From contig NW_027469186.1 of the NCBI RefSeq assembly GCF_051020765.1, positions 1-64,000 of the forward strand: a stretch of 64,000 nucleotides of DNA. The letters are read 5' to 3'. Of the stretch, positions 12,001 to 22,110 are shown one piece after another (within the stretch, counting starts at the first letter, position 1; the number at the start of each line of letters is the position of its first letter). The stretch is from Lasioglossum baleicum. Lineage: Eukaryota > Arthropoda > Insecta > Hymenoptera > Halictidae. A program made the position numbers and the translations under genes. The notes beneath the pieces were generated by a model, which had not been told where the DNA came from, made no database searches, and saw only the letters and a program-made list of their open reading frames with translations.

Positions 12001-13399
12001 TGGCTAGTCGAGCAAAAACACGTGCGAGAGGATGCATCCCGCAGGCTAGTCGAGCAAAAACACGTGCGAGAGGATGCATCCCGCAGGCTAGTCGAGCACA
12101 AACACGTGCGAGAGGATGCATCCCGCAGGCTAGTCGAGCAAAAACACGTGCGAGAGGATGCATCCCGCAGGCTAGTCGAGTAAAAACACGTGCGAAAGGA
12201 TGCATCCCGCAGTCTAGTCGAGCACAAACACGTGCGAGGTTTTGTGGGATGCGCATGCGCAGGTTTTGTGGGATGCGCATGCGCAGATTTTTTGGGATGC
12301 GCATGCGCAGGTTTTTTGGGATGCGCATGGCTAGTCGAGCAAAAACACGTGCGAGAGGATGCATCCCGCAGGCTAGTCGAGCAAAAACACGTGCGAGAGG
12401 ATGCATCCCGCAGGCTAGTCGAGTAAAAACACGTGCGAAAGGATGCATCCCGCAGGCTAGTCGAGCACAAACACGTGCGAGGTTTTGTGGGATGCGCATG
12501 CGCAGGTTTTGTGGGATGCGCATGCCCAGATTTTTTGGGATGCGCATGCGCAGGTTTTTTGGGATGCGCATGGCTAGTCGAGCAAAAACACGTGCGAGAG
12601 GATGCATCCCGCAGGCTAGTCGAGTAAAAACACGTGCTAGACGATGCATCCCGCAGGCTAGTCGAGTAAAAACACGTGCGAGAGGATGCATCCCGCAGGC
12701 TAGTCGAGCAAAAACACGTGCGAGAGGATGCATCCCGCAGGCTAGTCGAGTAAAAACACGTGCGAAAGGATGCATCCCGCAGGCTAGTCGAGCACAAACA
12801 CGTGCGAGGTTTTGTGGGATGCGCATGCGCAGGTTTTGTGGGATGCGCATGCGCAGATTTTTTGGGATGCGCATGCGCAGGTTTTTTGGGATGCGCATAG
12901 CTAGTCGAGCAAAAACACGTGCGAGAGGATGCATCCCGCAGGCTAGTCGAGCACAAACACGTGCGAGAGGATGCATCCCGCAGGCTAGTCGAGCAAAAAC
13001 ACGTGCGAGAGGATGCATCCCGCAGGCTAGTCGAGCAAAAACACGTGCGAGAGGATGCATCCCGCAGGCTAGTCGAGTAAAAACACGTGCGAAAGGATGC
13101 ATCCCGCAGGCTAGTCGAGCACAAACACGTGCGAGGTTTTGTGGGATGCGCATGCGCAGGTTTTGTGGGATGCGCATGCGCAGATTTTTTGGGATGCGCA
13201 TGCGCAGGTTTTTTGGGATGCGCATGGCTAGTCGAGCAAAAACACGTGCGAGAGGATGCATCCCGCAGGCTAGTCGCGTAAAAACACGTGCGAGACGATG
13301 CATCCCGCAGGCTTGTCGAGCAAAAACACGTGCGAGAGGATGCATCCCGCAGGCTAGTCGAGTAAAAACACGTGCGAGAGGATGCATCCCGCAGGCTAG

Positions 13400-16300
13400 T
13401 CGAGTAAAAACACGTGCGAGGTTTTGTGGGATGCGCATGCGCAGGTTTTGTGGGATGCGCATGCGCAGGTTTTTTGGATGCGCATGTGCAGGTTTTTTGG
13501 GATGCGCATGGCTAGTCGAGCAAAAACACGTGCGAGAGGATGCATCCCGCAGGCTAGTCGAGTAAAAACACGTGCGAAAGGATGCATCCCGCAGGCTAGT
13601 CGAGTAAAAACACGTGCGAGGTTTTGTGGGATGCGCATGCGCAGGTTATGTGGGATGCGCATGCGCAGGTTTTTTGGGATGCGCATGCGCAGGTTTTTTT
13701 GATGCGCATGCGCAGGTTTTTTGGGATGCGCATGGCTAGTCGAGCAAAAACACGTGCGAGAGGATGCATCCATCAGGGTAGTCGAGTAAAAACACGTGCG
13801 AGAGGATGCATCCCGCAGGCTAGTCGAGTAAAAACACGTGCGAGAGGATGCATCCCGCAGGGTAGTCGAGCAAAAACACGTGCGAGAGGATGCATCCCGC
13901 AGGCTAGTCGAGCAAAAACACGTGCGAGAGGATGCATCCCGCAGGCTAGTCGAGTAAAAACACGTGCGAGAGGATGCATCCCGCAGGCTAGTCGAGCACA
14001 AACACGTGCGAAAGGATGCATCCCGCAGGCTAGTCGAGCAAAAACACGTGCGAGAGGATGCATCCCGCAGGCTAGTCGAGTAAAAACACGTGCGAAAGGA
14101 TGCATCCCGCAGTCTAGTCGAGCACAAACACGTGCGAGGTTTTGTGGGATGCGCATGCGCAGGTTTTGTGGGATGGGCATGCGCAGATTTTTTGGGATGC
14201 GCATGCGCAGGTTTTTTGGGATGCGCATGGCTAGTCGAGCAAAAACACGTGCGAGAGGATGCATCCCGCAGGCTAGTCGAGCAAAAACACGTGCGAGAGG
14301 ATGCATCCCGCAGGATAGTCGAGCAAAAACACGTGCGAGAGGATGCATCCCGCAGGCTAGTCGAGTAAAAACACGTGCGAAAGGATGCATCCCGCAGTCT
14401 AGTCGAGCACAAACACGTGCGAGGTTTTGTGGGATGCGCATGCGCAGGTTTTGTGGGATGCGCATGCGCAGATTTTTTGGGATGCGCATGCGCAGGTTTT
14501 TTGGGATGCGCATGGCTAGTCGAGCAAAAACACGTGCGAGAGGATGCATCCCGCAGGCTAGTCGAGCAAAAACACGTGCGAGAGGATGCATCCCGCAGGC
14601 TAGTCGAGTAAAAACACGTGCGAAAGGATGCATCCCGCAGGCTAGTCGAGCACAAACACGTGCGAGGTTTTGTGGGATGCGCATGCCCAGATTTTTTGGG
14701 ATGCGCATGCGCAGGTTTTTTGGGATGCGCATGGCTAGTCGAGCAAAAACACGTGCGAGAGGATGCATCCCGCAGGCTAGTCGAGTAAAAACACGTGCTA
14801 GACGATGCATCCCGCAGGCTAGTCGAGTAAAAACACGTGCGAGAGGATGCATCCCGCAGGCTAGTCGAGCAAAAACACGTGCGAGAGGATGCATCCCGCA
14901 GGCTAGTCGAGTAAAAACACGTGCGAAAGGATGCATCCCGCAGGCTAGTCGAGCACAAACACGTGCGAGGTTTTGTGGGATGCGCATGCGCAGGTTTTGT
15001 GGGATGCGCATGCGCAGATTTTTTGGGATGCGCATGCGCAGGTTTTTTGGGATGCGCATGGCTAGTCGAGCAAAAACACGTGCGAGAGGATGCATCCCGC
15101 AGGCTAGTCGAGCACAAACACGTGCGAGAGGATGCATCCCGCAGGCTAGTCGAGCAAAAACACGTGCGAGAGGATGCATCCCGCAGGCTAGTCGAGCAAA
15201 AACACGTGCGAGAGGATGCATCCCGCAGGCTAGTCGAGTAAAAACACGTGCGAGAGGATGCATCCCGCAGGCTAGTCGAGTAAAAACACGTGCGAGGTTT
15301 TGTGGGATGCGCATGCGCAGGTTTTGTGGGATGCGCATGCGCAGGTTTTTTGGGATGCGCATGTGCAGGTTTTTTGGGATGCGCATGGCTAGTCGAGCAA
15401 AAACACGTGCGAGAGGATGCATCCCGCAGGCTAGTCGAGTAAAAACACGTGCGAAAGGATGCATCCCGCAGGCTAGTCGAGTAAAAACACGTGCGAGGTT
15501 TTGTGGGATGCGCATGCGCAGGTTATGTGGGATGCGCATGCGCAGGTTTTTTGGGATGCGCATGCGCAGGTTTTTTTGGATGCGCATGCGCAGGTTTTTT
15601 GGGATGCGCATGGCTAGTCGAGCAAAAACACGTGCGAGAGGATGCATCCATCAGGGTAGTCGAGTAAAAACACGTGCGAGAGGATGCATCCCGCAGGCTA
15701 GTCGAGTAAAAACACGTGCGAGAGGATGCATCCCGCAGGGTAGTCGAGCAAAAACACGTGCGAGAGGATGCATCCCGCAGGCTAGTCGAGCAAAAACACG
15801 TGCGAGAGGATGCATCCCGCAGGCTAGTCGAGTAAAAACACGTGCGAGAGGATGCATCCCGCAGGCTAGTCGAGCACAAACACGTGCGAAAGGATGCATC
15901 CCGCAGGCTAGTCGAGCAAAAACACGTGCGAGAGGATGCATCCCGCAGGCTAGTCGAGTAAAAACACGTGCGAAAGGATGCATCCCGCAGTCTAGTCGAG
16001 CACAAACACGTGCGAGGTTTTGTGGGATGCGCATGCGCAGGTTTTGTGGGATGGGCATGCGCAGATTTTTTGGGATGCGCATGCGCAGGTTTTTTGGGAT
16101 GCGCATGGCTAGTCGAGCAAAAACACGTGCGAGAGGATGCATCCCGCAGGCTAGTCGAGCAAAAACACGTGCGAGAGGATGCATCCCGCAGGCTAGTCGA
16201 GCAAAAACACGTGCGAGAGGATGCATCCCGCAGGCTAGTCGAGTAAAAACACGTGCGAAAGGATGCATCCCGCAGGCTAGTCGAGCACAAACACGTGCGA

Positions 16301-17230
16301 GGTTTTGTGGGATGCGCATGCGCAGGTTTTGTGGGATGCGCATGCCCAGATTTTTTGGGATGCGCATGCGCAGGTTTTTTGGGATGCGCATGGCTAGTCG
16401 AGCAAAAACACGTGCGAGAGGATGCATCCCGCAGGCTAGTCGAGTAAAAACACGTGCTAGACGATGCATCCCGCAGGCTAGTCGAGTAAAAACACGTGCG
16501 AGAGGATGCATCCCGCAGGCTAGTCGAGCAAAAACACGTGCGAGAGGATGCATCCCGCAGGCTAGTCGAGTAAAAACACGTGCGAAAGGATGCATCCCGC
16601 AGGCTAGTCGAGCACAAACACGTGCGAGGTTTTGTGGGATGCGCATGCGCAGGTTTTGTGGGATGCGCATGCGCAGATTTTTTGGGATGCGCATGCGCAG
16701 GTTTTTTGGGATGCGCATGGCTAGTCGAGCAAAAACACGTGCGAGAGGATGCATCCCGCAGGCTAGTCGAGCACAAACACGTGCGAGAGGATGCATCCCG
16801 CAGGCTAGTCGAGCAAAAACACGTGCGAGAGGATGCATCCCGCAGGCTAGTCGAGCAAAAACACGTGCGAGAGGATGCATCCCGCAGGCTAGTCGAGTAA
16901 AAACACGTGCGAAAGGATGCATCCCGCAGGCTAGTCGAGCACAAACACGTGCGAGGTTTTGTGGGATGCGCATGCGCAGGTTTTGTGGGATGCGCATGCG
17001 CAGATTTTTTGGGATGCGCATGCGCAGGTTTTTTGGGATGCGCATGGCTAGTCGAGCAAAAACACGTGCGAGAGGATGCATCCCGCAGGCTAGTCGCGTA
17101 AAAACACGTGCGAGACGATGCATCCCGCAGGCTAGTCGAGTAAAAACACGTGCGAGAGGATGCATCCCGCAGGCTAGTCGAGTAAAAACACGTGCGAGAG
17201 GATGCATCCCGCAGGCTAGTCGAGTAAAAA
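13400..17230. repeat. Higher-order tandem duplication, offset 1,878 bp
   Basis: Two successive copies are marked by the rare B variant GGTTATGTGG (13,646 and 15,524), CATCAGGG (near 13,770 and 15,648) and a GGGCATGCG variant (module starts 14,090 and 15,968). Downstream, the GCCCAGA variant at 14,686 and 16,345 gives offset 1,659: the second copy lacks 219 bp, equal to one 243-bp module minus one 24-bp unit. A third, older copy of the GCCCAGA marker lies near 12,524. Confidence 0.75.
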
Positions 17231-17659
17231 CACGTGCGAGGTTTTGTGGGATGCGCATGCGCAGGTTTTTTGGGATGCGCATGCGCAGGTTTTGTGGGAT
17301 GCGCATGGCTAGTCGGACAAAAACACGTGCGAGAGGATGCATCCCGCAGGCTAGTCGAGTAAAAACACGTGCGAGAGGATGCATCCCGCAGGCTAGTCGA
17401 GTAAAAACACGTGCGAGGTTTTGTGGGATGCGCATACGCAGGTTTTGTGGGATGCGCATGCGCAGGTTTTTTGGGATGCGCATGCACAGGTTTTTTGGGA
17501 TGCGCATGCGCAGGTTTTTTGGGATGCGCATGGCTAGTCGAGCAAAAACACGTGCGAGAGGATGCATCCCGCAGGGTAGTCGAGTAAAAACACGTGCGAG
17601 AGGATGCATCCCGCAGGCTAGTCGAGTAAAAACACGTGCGAGAGGATGCATCCCGCAGG

Positions 17660-17664
17660 CTAGT
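17660..17664 (+). repeat. Target-site duplication, left copy (CTAGT)
   Basis: CTAGT lies directly before the 5' LTR and is repeated directly after the 3' LTR at 24,524-24,528. It corresponds to bases 3-7 of the A unit. Removing the element and one copy leaves a perfect A unit. A 5-bp duplication is normal for BEL/Pao integrases. Confidence 0.93.
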
Positions 17665-17666
17665 TG

Positions 17667-17694
17667 TTCAGAAAACTCCTGTCCGTTTTCTGAA
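17667..17694 (+). repeat. Hairpin-forming inverted repeat at the LTR tip
   Basis: TTCAGAAAAC (17,667-17,676) and GTTTTCTGAA (17,685-17,694) are exact reverse complements separated by 8 bases. The same pair is in the 3' LTR at 23,810-23,837. It lies 2 bp inside the terminus, where integrase binds, and may be part of the end-recognition sequence. Confidence 0.7.
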
Positions 17695-17753
17695 TCTCGT
17701 CAGTTCATATCTTCGGGACTTTTAACTTTATATTAGCTTCATACCCATGACAC

Positions 17754-17800
17754 TGGTGAGGCAAAAACTATTGCGCGCAGCCGTTTCTTATGCCTCACCA
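17754..17800 (+). repeat. Second inverted repeat in U3
   Basis: TGGTGAGGCA (17,754-17,763) and TGCCTCACCA (17,791-17,800) are perfect 10-bp reverse complements with a 27-bp spacer. Copied in the 3' LTR at 23,897-23,943. It could be a protein-binding site or a DNA stem; function unknown. Confidence 0.65.
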
Positions 17801-17812
17801 ACGATCAGCTGT

Positions 17813-17893
17813 GTTCGACAACAGCGTTCGACAACAAGCGGCGAGGTGATCGACCGCCTATGTAAACCTCGTCGCATCGAAAGGTTGTCGAAC
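17813..17893 (+). promoter_or_regulatory. Triplicated 10-mer in U3 (two direct, one inverted)
   Basis: GTTCGACAAC occurs at 17,813-17,822 and 17,826-17,835, and its reverse complement GTTGTCGAAC at 17,884-17,893. Three copies of a 10-mer in 81 bp, about 190-270 bp upstream of the TATA box, suggest a binding site for an activator or repressor. The binding protein is unknown. The 3' LTR has the same set at 23,956-23,978 and 24,027-24,036. Confidence 0.55.
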
Positions 17894-18083
17894 TCGTAAT
17901 AATGTCCCGTGGGCCATCGTCTCCTAGGTTTTTCCTTATCATGCTCCCGTTACCTAATTCCTTTGTTTCCCTCGCAGCTCCGGTTATTAGGCCATTGCCC
18001 TCACGAACGTTGCTGCGATCCTCGACCTTTTAATTTCAAAATCCCCTCTCATTATTCCTTCCGAAAACGATGGCCCACCAAAG

Positions 18084-18090
18084 TATAAAA
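18084..18090 (+). promoter_or_regulatory. TATA box in the 5' LTR (TATAAAA)
   Basis: TATAAAA is the only good TATA match in the LTR and lies 420 bp from its start. Transcription would begin about 25-32 bp downstream, near 18,110-18,120, giving a U3 of about 450 bp and R-U5 of about 265 bp. The start site is inferred. No ATG occurs between there and 18,547. Confidence 0.7.
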
Positions 18091-18380
18091 GAGAGCGACG
18101 TCAGCCTCTCGCGGCTCTTATCGTAGTATCGTACTATCGAGTACACGAATTCTCAGCGCTCTTGTCACACTGACACACAGCTTACATTCACACATAATTA
18201 TACACGTTCGGCTTTGATTCGCGATACTCGTACGTCATTTCGAGCGTGATCATTCGTTATTCTTTTCTGTTCTTTGTGTAACTGTTCATTTGGTGAAGTA
18301 CATTCTGTTTCTGTGAATCTTATCTCCTCACACCTTTTCTTCTCTCCCTTTTTCGCCTTCCATAGCTAGAGTTTTCAACA

Positions 18381-18546
18381 TTTGGTCCTTCGAGCCGGAT
18401 ACCTTCTGAATCCGTACCTACTGTTATTCCTGTCCACGTCTTCCAATCCTCGTACAACTCCTGTCGAACCCATCCGCGTCGTTGTTCTTTGTGCATCTCA
18501 TATTCATCATCTACTCATCCTTCGCACCGTCTTCACTCGCCGCACC
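18381..18546 (+). other. Untranslated leader between 5' LTR and gag
   Basis: This 166-bp segment holds the primer binding site and no ATG in any frame. The reading frame is open back to the LTR edge, but the first methionine is at 18,547. Packaging signals would be expected here or at the start of gag; none can be recognised. Confidence 0.75.
18383..18400 (+). promoter_or_regulatory. Primer binding site, tRNA-Tyr type
   Basis: TGGTCCTTCGAGCCGGAT begins two bases after the 5' LTR. Its reverse complement ends TCGAAGGACCA, the 3' end of insect tRNA-Tyr including the added CCA, and the match runs 18 nt. This is where minus-strand DNA synthesis would be primed. The tRNA assignment comes from recalled tRNA-Tyr sequence, not a search. 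Confidence 0.85.
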
Positions 18547-21500
18547 ATGGACACATTGATTGCCGATCAACACCTTCTGCACGGACGTATGGCTCGAACG
18601 TGTGACAACGTTCGCAAGCTCGGCAAGGCAAAAATCACTAAGGCAGTCATCGAGGTCCATTTACGAAATCTGGACGCTCGCTGGAAGGAGTTCCAGAACA
18701 ACGATGTGAGTATTCGACATGCTGCCACGGAGGATGACCTCAAGCGTGATTACTTCGCCCTGGACATCTTCACCTCCGGAGAAGACGCATACTGCCTTCA
18801 GCGGAGCGAACTGATGGAATGGTTCGAGGATCTCGACTCGACCAGGAAATCCATAACCGATGACGCTGCGCTGCCCATCCAAGGCTCACCTGCTAGAGCC
18901 CAACATATTGACGGCGCACAGGGAGTCAGTCTCACTGCACCGGCGAACACTTCGCCCATCCAAGTGCATGTGTCTCAATCTGCGCTTCCCAAGGCCGACT
19001 TACCCACCTTCACGGGATCGTACCATGAATGGATTCGGTACAGGGATCTCTTCACGACTCTCGTGCTGGAAGACGACTCCTGGAGCGATGCGGAGCGGTT
19101 CCACTACCTGGCCGCCAGCCTGAGTGGAGAAGCTGCTCAGCTAATCCAACGGGTACCAATATCCGGTCGCAACTTCCATCGGGCGTGGGAGTTGTTGGAG
19201 CATCGCTACGAAAATAGGAGGCTTCTCATCGACGCCCAGTTCGAGCTGCTGTTTACCATGAAAGAGATTCGCAAACACACTGCAGGGGAGCTGAAGAGAG
19301 TATTGAACTGCATATGCAACGTAGCGTCTACTCTGAACTCCCTGGACGTTCCCGTAGATGATTCTGCGTTCTGGATGGTCCAGTATGTAGTCCGCATCCT
19401 GGATGACCATACCCTGAAGCACTGGGAGCGGTCTCTGGGCAGTCGAACGAGTCCTCCCTCACTCTCGGAGCTGCTCGAATTCCTGGAAAAGACCGTCCGA
19501 ACGCAGGAGGCGGTAGAGACGCGAGCTGGGACACGACGATCCGCATCTCGAGTGACGGTAGCCAGGGTCAAGACTCACCTCACCTCAACCGAGAACGAAG
19601 TCGCCCAGAAGCGGTCGACATGTTCGCTCTGTCAGGGTAGGCATCCCATCTACTTCTGCCAGGCATTCAAGGGAAAATCGCCATCGGAAAAGTTACAGTG
19701 GGTCAAATCCTCCGGGCTCTGCCTGAACTGCCTGGGCCATCACGAAGCTAGTGCGTGTCGGAACACTCACAAGTGCCATCAGTGTGCTCAGCCGCATCAT
19801 ACGACTCTCCACGACGCCATACGTGGGGCGGCGTCGACCAGGGTCAACAGCATGGTCACATCCAACGTCTCGGGTCTACAGAACGATACTGGTGCTATCC
19901 TGCTCGCCACCGCTCTAATCTCCGTGGGGGCACAAGGTCGGACCCGCATTGTCCGAGCTCTCATAGACCCATGTTCAGAGGTAACGCTGGTCAGCGAGGC
20001 ATTGGTGCAGGCACTGCGAGCCCCGAGGTCTTCCTGCTCTCATGTCGTCGTCGGAGCCGGTGACACCCCAACATCAACGGTGCGAGGGAAGGCCACACTG
20101 ACGATGTCACCCCGGGACCAACCGTCAGTCTGCCGCTCCGTGGAGGCGCTCATTCTTCCGCGCCTTACATCATACCGACCACCGGGACATCGAGGATCAC
20201 TCACCTGGCCTCATATATCAGGGCTCACTCTGGCTGACCCTGACGTGACATCTAAGCAGCCAATCGAATTATTACTGGGAGCTGACGTGTACCCCACTAT
20301 ACTTTTGGACGGAATTCGTCGTGGTGATCGATGCACTCCGATAGCCCAGGAGACCATTTTCGGATGGATCCTGTCAGGTCCCACTACGAGATCTGGTGCA
20401 TCTTATCCCACTGCCTTCAGCCACGCCTGCACCATCGACGATCTGACATCGCTAGTTCGCCGATTCTGGGAACAGGAGGAGGTACCAGCGTCGGACAAAT
20501 CATTCTCCAGCGAAGAAGCAACGTGCGAAAAGCTGTTCGCCACCACCCACAGTCGAGAGGACGATGGCCGGTATGTGGTGAGACTCTGTTTTAACCATCC
20601 ATTGCAGGCCCTTGGCGAAACCCACGGCGCAGCACGAAAAATCTTACTGGCCAACGAGCGACGCTTCCATGGGAATCACCAGCTACAGACAGCCTACAAA
20701 CAATTCATGGCGGAGTACCGGCAGCTCGGGCACATGCAGCCTATACCGGAGGAGGATTGGATCTCGTCTCGCCCTCACTTTTATCTGCCGCATCATGGGG
20801 TGATGAAGGTCACCGACTCTTCCACGAAATTAAGGGTCGTCTTCAATGGGTCCAAGACGTCCTCCACAGGCACCTCGTTGAATGCCAACCTTTCAGCAGG
20901 CCCAAAACTACAGCTGGACCTGATGGACGTCCTCCTCCGATGGAGGCGACACAGAGTAGCCTTCATCGCCGACATCGAAAAGATGTATCGACAGATTAAG
21001 GTACATCGCGACGACTGGGATTTTCAGAGGATTCTTTGGAGAGACAGTCCTGACCAGCCCATCATCCCTCACCATCTGACTACAGTCACGTATGGCTTGA
21101 CCTGCGCTCCGTATCTCGCCATCCGGACGCTACTCCAACTCGCCACGGACGAAGGGTCAAGGTTTCCCAGCGGCGCGACCCTACTGCAGGAAGCCACCTA
21201 CGTGGATGACGTACTGTCAGGCGCAGATACCGTGGACGAGGCGTTACAAGTGCAAGAGGACATTGTCGGAATCTGCAGGTCAGGCGGATTCACATTAAAG
21301 AAATGGAACGCCAATCATCCTGCACTGCTCTCCAGTTTGCCACCTGATTTCCTGGCTACCTCCTCCGCCATCCCTTGGCACCCCGAACTCGGTTGCAGTG
21401 CACTGGGGCTCACCTGGCATCCCGACACTGACGACCTCTCATTCTCAGTCAAATCCTCCATTTCCTCTCTCAGACCTACGAAACGACAGGTGCTTTCACA

Positions 21501-22110
21501 GGTGGCCAAATTATTTGACCCCCTCGGCTGGCTGGCACCGTTCATTATTCGTGGCAAGATACTCATGCAACAGCTCTGGAAAGAACAATTGGACTGGGAT
21601 GATGCGCTCCCCCCGTTGGCCGCGGAGCAGTGGAAGGAGTTGACCACCGAGATGCCCACCTTAGCCGACATCCGCATTCCTCGGTGGATCGGAGTGACCG
21701 ACACCCAATCTTCAAGGCAGCTGCATATTTTTGTGGACGCCAGCGAAAAGGCTTTCGCTGCAGTTGCATATCTCCGAATTGGCGACTCCACGACGACCGC
21801 GTCCGCCGCACTGTTGGTGGCAAAGTCGAAGACTGCCCCGTTGAAGGTCGTTTCTCTCCCACGACTTGAGCTCTGCGCTGCTGTCTTGGGCGCACGACTG
21901 CTCTCACATGTCCGCCGGGAGCAACGGATATCAATCGACGAGGTGCATTTGTGGTCAGATTCCACCGTCGCACTCGCATGGCTACGAGGCGCCCCATCCC
22001 GCTGGAACACGTACGTGGCCAATCGTGTGTCAGAATTTCAGACCACCGTTCCAGACATCCGTCTGCACCACGTGGGCACGAAGGACAACCCGGCGGACTG
22101 TGCATCATGA
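18547..22110 (+). CDS. BEL/Pao Gag-protease-RT-RNase H polyprotein, cut short by TGA
   Basis: 1,187 residues. Start chosen as the first ATG after an ATG-free leader, in strong Kozak context (A at -3, G at +4). Domains by residue: BEL-type Gag region (DUF1759-like) about 148-300, including PTFTGSYHEW; three zinc knuckles 359-422; aspartic protease (DUF1758-like) about 448-612; reverse transcriptase about 740-925 with YVDD at 885-888 and the first catalytic Asp at 809 (IADIEKMY); BEL/Pao linker with FDPLGWLAPF near 990-999; RNase H about 1,058-1,187 with acidic residues D1064, E1108, D1138 and D1184. The polyprotein would form particles and copy element RNA into DNA in the cytoplasm. The reading frame ends at TGA 22,108-22,110, three codons after the last RNase H aspartate, so integrase is missing from this product. 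Confidence 0.92.
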   Translation: MDTLIADQHLLHGRMARTCDNVRKLGKAKITKAVIEVHLRNLDARWKEFQNNDVSIRHAATEDDLKRDYFALDIFTSGEDAYCLQRSELMEWFEDLDSTRKSITDDAALPIQGSPARAQHIDGAQGVSLTAPANTSPIQVHVSQSALPKADLPTFTGSYHEWIRYRDLFTTLVLEDDSWSDAERFHYLAASLSGEAAQLIQRVPISGRNFHRAWELLEHRYENRRLLIDAQFELLFTMKEIRKHTAGELKRVLNCICNVASTLNSLDVPVDDSAFWMVQYVVRILDDHTLKHWERSLGSRTSPPSLSELLEFLEKTVRTQEAVETRAGTRRSASRVTVARVKTHLTSTENEVAQKRSTCSLCQGRHPIYFCQAFKGKSPSEKLQWVKSSGLCLNCLGHHEASACRNTHKCHQCAQPHHTTLHDAIRGAASTRVNSMVTSNVSGLQNDTGAILLATALISVGAQGRTRIVRALIDPCSEVTLVSEALVQALRAPRSSCSHVVVGAGDTPTSTVRGKATLTMSPRDQPSVCRSVEALILPRLTSYRPPGHRGSLTWPHISGLTLADPDVTSKQPIELLLGADVYPTILLDGIRRGDRCTPIAQETIFGWILSGPTTRSGASYPTAFSHACTIDDLTSLVRRFWEQEEVPASDKSFSSEEATCEKLFATTHSREDDGRYVVRLCFNHPLQALGETHGAARKILLANERRFHGNHQLQTAYKQFMAEYRQLGHMQPIPEEDWISSRPHFYLPHHGVMKVTDSSTKLRVVFNGSKTSSTGTSLNANLSAGPKLQLDLMDVLLRWRRHRVAFIADIEKMYRQIKVHRDDWDFQRILWRDSPDQPIIPHHLTTVTYGLTCAPYLAIRTLLQLATDEGSRFPSGATLLQEATYVDDVLSGADTVDEALQVQEDIVGICRSGGFTLKKWNANHPALLSSLPPDFLATSSAIPWHPELGCSALGLTWHPDTDDLSFSVKSSISSLRPTKRQVLSQVAKLFDPLGWLAPFIIRGKILMQQLWKEQLDWDDALPPLAAEQWKELTTEMPTLADIRIPRWIGVTDTQSSRQLHIFVDASEKAFAAVAYLRIGDSTTTASAALLVAKSKTAPLKVVSLPRLELCAAVLGARLLSHVRREQRISIDEVHLWSDSTVALAWLRGAPSRWNTYVANRVSEFQTTVPDIRLHHVGTKDNPADCAS
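19621..19812 (+). other. Gag zinc knuckles (three)
   Basis: Residues C359-C362-H366-C371 and C392-C395-H399-C404 fit CX2CX3HX4C. A third finger, C410-C413-H417-H422, has histidine as its last ligand. Three closely spaced knuckles are usual in BEL/Pao nucleocapsids and would bind the element RNA during packaging. Confidence 0.85.
19888..20382 (+). other. Aspartic protease domain with an altered active-site triplet
   Basis: Residues about 448-612 resemble DUF1758 proteases, ending with LLGADVY (576-582) and a FGWILSG motif. The catalytic loop reads ALIDPCSE: D474 is present, but the third residue of the triplet is Cys476 (codon TGT at 19,972-19,974), where retroviral-type proteases have Gly. 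This may weaken or abolish cleavage of the polyprotein, or may be a lineage variant; an alignment of related copies would decide. Confidence 0.75.
22108..22110 (+). other. Premature in-frame TGA between RNase H and integrase
   Basis: The frame from 18,547 meets TGA here and then stays open to TAA at 23,755-23,757 without a shift. The downstream codons continue straight into typical BEL/Pao sequence linking RNase H to integrase, so this is a nonsense substitution and not a domain boundary. The context fits a C-to-T change at a CpG. Programmed readthrough cannot be excluded, but BEL/Pao polyproteins usually have no stop here. Confidence 0.9.

Larger units (their letters stand above)
1..17664. 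repeat. Satellite array, left arm (mixed 42-bp A and 24-bp B units)
   Basis: The whole stretch is tandem repeat with no unique DNA. A units (42 bp; clean copies at 121-162 and 205-246) and B units (24 bp; clean copies at 273-296 and 297-320) alternate in modules. Common A variants are C, T or CAC at the position before the A-tract, GAAAGG or GAGACG in place of GAGAGG, and CAGTCT in place of CAGGCT. Common B variants are GG or GA at the start, TTTTGT or TTTTTT, and ATGTGCA or ATACGCA at the end. The first base already lies inside a unit, so the array extends beyond the left edge. The right end is the target-site duplication of a retrotransposon. Tandem arrangement and units are seen directly; a centromeric or pericentromeric position is only a possibility. 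Confidence 0.98.
17665..18380 (+). repeat. 5' LTR, 716 bp
   Basis: It begins TGTTCAG and ends TTTTCAACA (TG...CA ends). It aligns with the 3' LTR at constant offset 6,143 with three substitutions and no gaps: T/C at 17,937, G/A at 18,298 and T/G at 18,321. The ends form an imperfect inverted pair: both share TGTT and GAAAACTC read inward, with two extra bases at the 5' end. It contains the promoter (TATAAAA at 18,084-18,090). I see no AATAAA, so the polyadenylation signal must be a variant. Confidence 0.97.

Noticed and set aside
1..17664. Possible CRISPR array
   Set aside because: Repeats are directly adjacent with no unique spacers, and the setting is eukaryotic with no cas genes.
17665..17736. 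ORF continuing from the satellite into the 5' LTR
   Set aside because: A chance fusion of the open satellite frame with LTR sequence; it ends within 75 bp and has no support.
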